In this document: piece by piece, positions 59,000 through 64,000 of the stretch
Position numbering within the stretch: the first letter of the stretch is position 1
Layout of the letters: each line of letters begins with the position of its first letter
From: JAJRAN01 sp963827135
GTDB taxonomy: Archaea; Thermoplasmatota; Thermoplasmata; Methanomassiliicoccales; UBA472
Assembly (NCBI GenBank): GCA_963827135.1
Contig: CAWGZX010000007.1
Location: 29,687 to 93,686, forward strand
DNA length: 64,000 nt
Reading direction: 5' to 3'
Position numbers and translations under genes: made by a program
Notes under the pieces: model-generated
Databases searched by the model: none
What the model was told of the DNA's origin: nothing
The model's input: the letters and a program-made list of their open reading frames with translations, nothing else

Positions 59000-59956
59000 A
59001 TGGACGCAAGAGAAAGGATGAGATCGCTTGGGGAGGACATCGTGAACGAGGCGTTCGAGGACCTCTTCTCGCATAAAATCCCCTCCCCGATGGCTAATCG
59101 CGTCCTGAGGAGATTCTCCCGCTGGTGGAAGGATTACACCAGGGCTGGTTTGATAGTCATGTCCTGTCAGGCGGTCGGAGGCGACCCGACACTAGTACGC
59201 TCGGCGGCGAAGAGCCTGGTTCTCACCGGCGGGGCGTTCGACTTGCATGATGACATCATCGACAAGTCTTTCGTGCGCAAGAAGACCAGGACGCGGTCGA
59301 TTCAGGACAGGTATGGTATGGAGGCCACCCTCTTGGCTGGCGATGCGCTCCTCATCGGCGGTCTCGTCAACCTCACCGAGATGCCAGGATTGAGCGAGAA
59401 GATGAGACGGGATGTGGTGGCTGAGATCACCAGGGGACTGTTCGAGCTCGGGTCGGCGGAGATGGAGGAGATGGCCTTCATCCACAACCTGGAGGCGACC
59501 CCAAGAAGATATATCCGGATCCTCTGGATGAAATCTGCGGACATGGAATCCTACACCAAGATCGGGGCGATGATAGGCAACGGCTCCAAGGAGGAGATTG
59601 AAGCCCTGGGACTTTACGGCCGATGCCTGGGGATGATTTGCATACTCAGGGACGAACTGGAGGATTGCTTCAACGACCTATACGAGCTAAGGTCGAGGAT
59701 TTCCTATGAGAGCCTGCCGTTGCCAATCGTCTACTCGCTTGGGGATGATAGGTGCCGCGATCTGCTATCTGGCTTCTTCAAGAGGTTGCCCAAGCAACCG
59801 ACCGACAAACAGCTGCGGACGTTGATACAGCTCATAGATGAGAACCGAGGCTTCGAGAAAGGGCAAGACTTGATCGATAAATATGTTAGGATAGCAAAGT
59901 TCGAGGCCAGGAAGCTCAAGGACCCGGAGCCGTTCCTCGCCCTGTTCCCCAGTTGA
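59000..59956 (+). CDS. Polyprenyl synthase-like protein
   Basis: 318 residues of the isoprenoid-synthase all-alpha fold. The first Asp-rich motif is in GGAFDLHDDIIDKSFVRKKTRT (DLHDDIID), and a second acidic motif is ILRDELEDCFND. LLAGDALLIGGL, EMAFIHNLEATPRRYIRILWMKSADMESYTKIGAMIG and GQDLIDKYVRIAKFEARKL are in family order. Both motifs deviate from canonical DDxxD, so product length or activity may differ. It lies downstream of the paired palindromes and is the only gene they could control. Start ATG with GAAGG. Confidence 0.78.
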   Translation: MDARERMRSLGEDIVNEAFEDLFSHKIPSPMANRVLRRFSRWWKDYTRAGLIVMSCQAVGGDPTLVRSAAKSLVLTGGAFDLHDDIIDKSFVRKKTRTRSIQDRYGMEATLLAGDALLIGGLVNLTEMPGLSEKMRRDVVAEITRGLFELGSAEMEEMAFIHNLEATPRRYIRILWMKSADMESYTKIGAMIGNGSKEEIEALGLYGRCLGMICILRDELEDCFNDLYELRSRISYESLPLPIVYSLGDDRCRDLLSGFFKRLPKQPTDKQLRTLIQLIDENRGFEKGQDLIDKYVRIAKFEARKLKDPEPFLALFPS

Positions 59957-60008
59957 TGGGTAATATCTTAAAGGGTGACCACGCCCATTTCATCTGAGGT
60001 GACCCAAC

Positions 60009-60749
60009 ATGATGCCGATCGCCCTCCTCATGATAGAGCACCGCCAAATAGAGCGAATGATGCCCGTGCTACGAGAGGAGGTCGTTAGAGCCAGGGCTGG
60101 GGAGGTGGACGTCGGGCGCATCGATGCCCTGGTGGATTTCATCCGGACCTACGCGGACCGGTGCCACCATGGTAAGGAGGAGGACATCCTCTTCGAGGCC
60201 ATGCAGGAAAGGCCGCTGCCCTCGGAGATCAGGTCCACCATGGAGCGCCTGATCGAGGACCACAAGACTTCCAGGGAGAACGTCAGATCGGTCGTGGAAG
60301 CGAATAGGCGGCATCGCCTTGGCGAGGCTGGAGCGCCTGCCATTATGGCCGCCGCCCTTGAGAGGCTGGCCGACCTCTACCCTGACCACATAGCCGTCGA
60401 GGACAAGGCATTCTTCATCCCCAGCATGGAGCTGTTCTCAAAGGAGGAGCAGGCGCGGATGCTAGCTCAGTTCCATAACTTCGACAGGAATCTAATACAT
60501 CACATCTACCGGGCAAGGATGGACGACCTCGCTGGCGAACCGCCGAGATTCTCCTTCCATACCAAGCCAAGTGCTGAGCCTGGGGCGAAATGGGCATGCA
60601 CCGTGTGCGACCTCGTCTACGACCCGGTGAAGGGAGACCATGCGCACGGCATTGCGCCTGGGACCAGCTTCGAGGACTTGCCTGATGATTGGGTGTGCCC
60701 ATTGTGCGGGGCCAGCAAGAGGGCGTTCAAGAGGCTCGCTGACCATTGA
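60009..60749 (+). CDS. Hemerythrin-rubredoxin fusion protein
   Basis: 246 residues. Residues about 1-180 are a four-helix hemerythrin domain with likely di-iron ligands H11, H53/H54, E57/E58, H85, H127 and E131. Residues about 190-246 are a rubredoxin, with CTVCDLVYDPVKGD and CPLCGASKRAFKRL giving the four-cysteine iron site (C197, C200, C230, C233). A rubredoxin joined to a di-iron domain is the electron-donor/oxygen-binding combination of oxygen detoxification systems in anaerobes. RBS GAGGTGA; TATA-like TATCTTAAAG at about 59963. Confidence 0.9.
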   Translation: MMPIALLMIEHRQIERMMPVLREEVVRARAGEVDVGRIDALVDFIRTYADRCHHGKEEDILFEAMQERPLPSEIRSTMERLIEDHKTSRENVRSVVEANRRHRLGEAGAPAIMAAALERLADLYPDHIAVEDKAFFIPSMELFSKEEQARMLAQFHNFDRNLIHHIYRARMDDLAGEPPRFSFHTKPSAEPGAKWACTVCDLVYDPVKGDHAHGIAPGTSFEDLPDDWVCPLCGASKRAFKRLADH

Positions 60750-61053
60750 GCCCGGGCCTCCGATGTCCCTTCCCTAGGGAGAGGGCGACCCCGGTGGCCG
60801 TCCTAGCATGCTGGAAGTTGACGTGATATTCCTTCGCCATCGACTGGGCGAGCTTGACCAGTGAGCCCTTCGCGGTCAGGTCGTTCTCCAATGCGAAGCG
60901 TATGCTCCTGTTCACCATCAACCTGAAGTCCTGCATCAGGAATCTCACCTCTGGTGTAAGGGGAGAGGCGAGCTCGCACGGGAGGCTTCGACAAATAGAA
61001 TGCATCAATGACTGGATGACACTGTAGCTCATCGATGCATCGAGTACATTCAA
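60727..61053 (-). pseudogene. Relic of an IS200/IS605 TnpB (OrfB) N-terminus
   Basis: 108 residues. LTPEVRFLMQDFRLMVNRSIRFALENDLTAKGSLVKLAQSMAKEYHVNFQHARTATGVALSLGKGHRR matches the N-terminal REC/WED part of archaeal TnpB by pattern (the VNRSIxxALEN...KLxxxxxxEY section). The RuvC nuclease domain is absent and the frame runs into the hemerythrin-rubredoxin stop region, so this is a truncated copy. No TnpA or terminal palindromes were found nearby. Confidence 0.55.
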
Positions 61054-61229
61054 TATTCGGACTTAAGGTGCAAAGCAAGTCAGGTCAATAGGTTCTTATA
61101 CTCGTATTATGTCATCGCCACCAGCTAGATCTCATCCATTCACTTGCGCCTTCGCTGCCCTCCTGGGAAGCAAGGCCTCCTAGAGAAGGGCATAGATTTT
61201 AGTGTAAGAGAATCGGAGGTGAATCAATA

Positions 61230-61373
61230 ATGTACGACAAGCCAAAGGAGAAGCACAAGGCCATCTGCAGCGACTGCAAGAAGGAGTGCGAAGTCCCGTT
61301 CAAGCCCACCGAGGGCAGGCCAGTTTATTGCCGCGATTGCTTCAGCAAGCACAAGCCGCCAAAGCGCTACTAA
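61230..61373 (+). CDS. Small CxxC-CxxC zinc protein (47 aa)
   Basis: 47 residues: MYDKPKEKHKAICSDCKKEC, then VPFKPTEGRPVYCRDCFSKH. Two CxxC pairs plus a fifth Cys and the VPFxPxxxRPVYCxxCF pattern mark a widespread small zinc-ribbon family in archaea and candidate-phyla bacteria. Perfect GGAGGTGA site. The gene ends in a terminator hairpin. Role unknown, probably nucleic-acid binding. Confidence 0.85.
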   Translation: MYDKPKEKHKAICSDCKKECEVPFKPTEGRPVYCRDCFSKHKPPKRY

Positions 61374-61377
61374 GCGT

Positions 61378-61410
61378 CGCGCGCCCAGCGCGCGTCCATT
61401 TCTTTATTTC
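61378..61410 (+). terminator. Terminator of the 47-aa zinc protein gene
   Basis: CGCGCGC (61378-61384) pairs with GCGCGCG (61388-61394) around CCA and is followed by TTTCTTTATTTC. Confidence 0.6.
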
Positions 61411-61524
61411 TTCATCGCTTTTATCATTTCAATTAAACATCTAGATGAGAGCCTGGGCGGATAGATGGCACCATCGGAGCATTAGACCATAGCGGTAAAT
61501 AGCAGCTTATAGGTGGTTTATTTC

Positions 61525-62373
61525 ATGAGACGCAGCCGTCCTGTCCTCCGTTCCAAGACCAGCGAGCCGACCACCGAGGGTGCTGGGGTCCATCTCTTCC
61601 GAGCTTTCGGGCATCAGGACACGATGCTGCTGGACCCGTTCCTGATGCTGGACCATTTCCGCTCCTCTGACCCGCGAGAATACATGGCAGGGTTCCCCAT
61701 GCATCCTCACCGAGGCATCGAGACCGTCACCTATGTTCTATCGGGCCGTATCGAGCATCAGGACAGCATCGGCAACAAGGGCGTGATCTCTGAGGGCGAT
61801 GTTCAATGGATGACGGCCGGGAGCGGCATTCTTCACCAGGAGATGCCGCAAAGGACCGATGACCCCTTGCATGGTTTCCAGCTTTGGGTTAATCTCCCCA
61901 AGGTGCACAAGATGATGCCGCCACGGTATCGAGAAGTTAAGAGCAGTGAGATCCCCCAGGCAAGGCTGGAGGACGGCGCGGTGGTCAAGGTGATAGCCGG
62001 CTCATTGGCTGGAGTGACGGGACCAGTGAGGGACCTTGTGGTAAAGGTCGAGCTATTCGATGTCAGTCTGGCGCAGGACGAGGACGTCTCCTTGCCCGCC
62101 AGCGTCGGGGACCGTGCCTTCGTCTATGTCTACGAGGGCTCTGGGCATTTCGAGGAGGGCAGCAGGCATGCTTTGGAGGATAGGCATCTTGCCATCTTCG
62201 ATGATGGGGAGGAGGTCTGGGCAAAGGCTGGTAGGAGGGGCTGCCGCTTCCTCTTCGCGCATGGCGAGCCATTGCGGGAGCCCATCGCCTGGGGAGGGCC
62301 CATCGTCATGAACACTGAGAAGGAGCTGGAAAGAAGCTTCGCAGAGTTGCGGTCGGGCAAGTTCATCCAGTGA
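61525..62373 (+). CDS. Pirin-family bicupin
   Basis: 282 residues from ATG 61525. Pirin motifs: LLDPFLMLDHFRSSDPREYMAGFPMHPHRGIETVTYVLSGRIEHQDSIGNKGVISEGDVQWMTAGSGILHQEMPQ with the metal ligands (H in MHPHRG, H in EHQD, E/H in HQE), and a second cupin in the C-terminal half. Pirins bind Fe(II) and include quercetinase-like and redox-sensing members. AGGTGG upstream. Function here unknown. Confidence 0.9.
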   Translation: MRRSRPVLRSKTSEPTTEGAGVHLFRAFGHQDTMLLDPFLMLDHFRSSDPREYMAGFPMHPHRGIETVTYVLSGRIEHQDSIGNKGVISEGDVQWMTAGSGILHQEMPQRTDDPLHGFQLWVNLPKVHKMMPPRYREVKSSEIPQARLEDGAVVKVIAGSLAGVTGPVRDLVVKVELFDVSLAQDEDVSLPASVGDRAFVYVYEGSGHFEEGSRHALEDRHLAIFDDGEEVWAKAGRRGCRFLFAHGEPLREPIAWGGPIVMNTEKELERSFAELRSGKFIQ

Positions 62374-62459
62374 TGAGGATCCCTGCAGATGCGATTGCCG
62401 AGAACAGATGCAATAGTAGAAAAAAAGAAATCCGTCCTCGTTCTGTTTGTTTCGAGCAC

Positions 62460-62845
62460 ATGATTGAAGAGGCTACGGATGCTCTTGAACTGTCGCACCA
62501 GGTGCGAAAAGACCTGAAGGAGCTCTCGCGCTTCTGGACCTTCAGGTCCTTCGAGGAGTACATGCGGCTAGTTTGTTCTATGATTTCCTTGGCGCCGGCT
62601 TGGATGAGGTGATAAAGAGATTGGAGCTCCTGGAGCATTCAGTTTTCAAGGAAGATTACGGGACCATTGCCGGAGAGAATTGGCCCATATACGACCTCGT
62701 CAACTATTATGATAGGCTGATTGACCTATTGCGGAAAGCCCAGAGCGAAAAAAAGGGTGAAGACCTAGACATGATTAGTGTTGAAAAATGGCGAAGGACC
62801 GCAGGACTTTACGCGCAGGTGGTCTGCCACCTAGAAGACCGCTGA
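62460..62845 (+). CDS. Small helical protein, probably frameshifted (about 128 aa)
   Basis: Two overlapping frames read naturally end to end: MIEEATDALELSHQVRKDLKELSRFWTFRSFEEYMRL, then FYDFLGAGLDEVIKRLELLEHSVFKEDYGTIAGENWPIYDLVNYYDRLIDLLRKAQSEKKG. Adding one T in the TTT run near 62572 joins them as MRLVLFYDFLGAG. The product is all-helical with no recognised family. It could equally be two small genes; the shared helical character and the homopolymer make the single-gene reading likely. Confidence 0.5.
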
Positions 62846-63087
62846 TCGACATCCGTTGTCCGCCTTGGATTCTGATATTAAAAGATATGCCGTCAGACGG
62901 TGGGACTCGCGCGAGCTAGATATTTTCGATAAGCCCAGTCGTTGACCGAGTCGCTCCCGGCGTAGGACGTGCAAACCCCAATATCCACCGCGGCTTTAAT
63001 CTAGATAGGAGCGGGCGCGGCCACATCCGGCCACCTGTGCCCGACCTATCGATATACCGTGACCAAGGATTTGGAGGGATGATGAAA

Positions 63088-63324
63088 ATGATATCGGAAG
63101 CTCATATCGAATCCAGGATGAGGAACGAGAGGACCGCGATCTACCAGCTTGGCGCTGAAGGTGAATTCCGCATGAGCGGAGGAAGTCTCGCTCTCAGAGC
63201 CATCGAAGGCGTAGATGAAGAGGGCCCAGATCGAAAAAGAAGGTTATTCCGTATTTCAAGGCGCAAGGAGGTGAGTCATGAGCCCGATCGGGATGGGCTG
63301 AGCTTGGGGGGCTCAGTCGTATAG
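63088..63324 (+). CDS. Short hypothetical protein (78 aa)
   Basis: 78 residues from ATG 63088, with GGAGGG at the right distance; upstream ATGs at 63079 and 63082 are too close to the site. Sequence MISEAHIESRMRNERTAIYQLGAEGEFRM and a basic, Arg-rich second half. No family recognised; composition is close to random, so it may not be a gene. Confidence 0.35.
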   Translation: MISEAHIESRMRNERTAIYQLGAEGEFRMSGGSLALRAIEGVDEEGPDRKRRLFRISRRKEVSHEPDRDGLSLGGSVV

Positions 63325-63433
63325 CCTTCGCGGGATTGAATCTGGATGGTGTTCCTGGTGGGACCGTTTCTTCCTAGAGCTGGCAATGGACGATGAATGA
63401 GTCGGAGGCTCTCCCCTCTCGTACAACACTTTT

Positions 63434-63839
63434 TTACGAGATTTTCTTGCCGGCACCAGGGCCCCAAATGGAGTCGAAGACTTCCTCGACCTTGACCATG
63501 ACACAGGATTTTGCGGGCATCTTGGGGTTCGCACCATGAACCCAGGCTCTCATCTGATCGAACTCCGGTCCCGATTTATCCACCTTGACCGACCCTTTGA
63601 TCTGATAGGACCTCTTCGTCTCCGAATCGTAGCAAAGAATGCAGAATGCGCAGCGTTTTCTCAAGGTTCTTCAGGGTCTTGTTGAAGAAGTTATCCCCGA
63701 TCATTATGTTCTCATCATCCAGTATCTTCAGATAACCGATGTAGACGACGTTCGGCTTACCATCCTTGCTGGCAGTGGCGATGGGCGTCGGTTTCTGCTT
63801 CTGCAGCACCTCTCTGACCTCGGTAGGCATCTTGACCAT
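63434..63839 (-). CDS. Pyridoxamine 5'-phosphate oxidase-like protein, frameshifted
   Basis: 134 residues across two frames. The first (from ATG 63839) gives MVKMPTEVREVLQKQKPTPIATASKDGKPNVVYIGYLKILDDENIMIGDNFFNKTLKNLEK; removing one base of the TTTT run at 63656-63659 continues as RCAFCILCYDSETKRSYQIKGSVKVDKSG and PKMPAKSCVMVKVEEVFDSIWGP. Same fold and same MVKMP start as the protein at 48989-49399. The two CxxC-like cysteines (CAFCILC) are extra. Homopolymer location suggests sequencing error. Confidence 0.75.
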
Positions 63840-64000
63840 GCTTGTCCCCCATCGGTTATTGCGCTCGCCATTGCTTATTTCTTCCGAGGCCTTATTCCCA
63901 GACCTCTTTCAAGGGAGCCTTACGAAAAGAGGAGATCTCCTGCGACCATTCAATTCGAGCCCGTGGATTAACGCAAGATGCCTGGTCAAGTGATTGTTGT

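Overview
This 64 kb window is a high-GC stretch of an anaerobic archaeal chromosome. The archaeal markers are a two-AAA Cdc48, tRNA-cytidine-56 methyltransferase (aTrm56), an archaeal Elp3, PRC-barrel mini-proteins, DUF835, DUF7521 and DUF89 proteins, and TATA-type promoters, many of them giving leaderless or near-leaderless starts. Oxygen-sensitive and methyl-transfer genes (an MtaA/MtbA-like methylcobamide methyltransferase with DUF1638, pyruvate/2-oxoacid:ferredoxin oxidoreductase, DUF2148, DUF2284, C_GCAxxG_C_C, hemerythrin-rubredoxin) suggest a methanogen-related Thermoplasmatota lineage. That placement is inference; no rRNA is present.

Layout. 0-2.3 kb: a truncated P-loop ATPase, then a frameshifted methyltransferase overlapping a DUF1638 gene. 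2.4-5.5 kb: porGD-porA-porB operon. 5.6-7.5 kb: ilvN-ilvE with a long, hairpin-bearing leader. 7.5-10 kb: polar amino-acid ABC transporter. 10-12.4 kb: a two-domain winged-helix regulator with its DUF7521 partner, divergent from a secreted protein across a tandem 21-bp repeat. 12.4-23.8 kb: surface-glycan island (GT-C, GT4, three GT2 enzymes, a flippase, a heptose-7-phosphate kinase, a fused GmhA-GmhB, an NDP-sugar pyrophosphorylase). 23.8-34.6 kb: DUF89, Cdc48, RHH protein, TPR protein, Elp3, small regulators and a candidate structured RNA. 34.8-37.6 kb: nitrate/taurine-type ABC transporter with a circularly permuted binding protein and a doubly frameshifted ATPase. 37.6-49.4 kb: redox genes, the aTrm56 operon, an ABC-2 exporter, small proteins and tRNA-Asn. 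49.6-53.5 kb: a 1069-residue beta-helix surface protein. 53.9-64 kb: tRNA-Met, a second ABC-2 exporter, cysteine-rich redox proteins, a DUF835 sensor, a prenyl-synthase-like gene with two palindromic operator-like sites, a hemerythrin-rubredoxin fusion, a TnpB relic and pirin.

How it fits together. Por, thioredoxin/thioredoxin reductase, hemerythrin-rubredoxin and the cysteine-rich proteins point to ferredoxin-linked anaerobic metabolism with oxygen-stress defence. The glycan island plus the large surface proteins indicate a decorated cell surface that may contain heptose. Five reading-frame breaks occur, four of them single-base gains; the two homopolymer cases suggest sequencing error for at least part of them. 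The most unusual observations are the permuted substrate-binding protein, the GmhA-GmhB fusion with its kinase in an archaeon, the nested inverted repeats at 27.56-27.71 kb, and the paired 20-bp palindromes at 58.8 kb.
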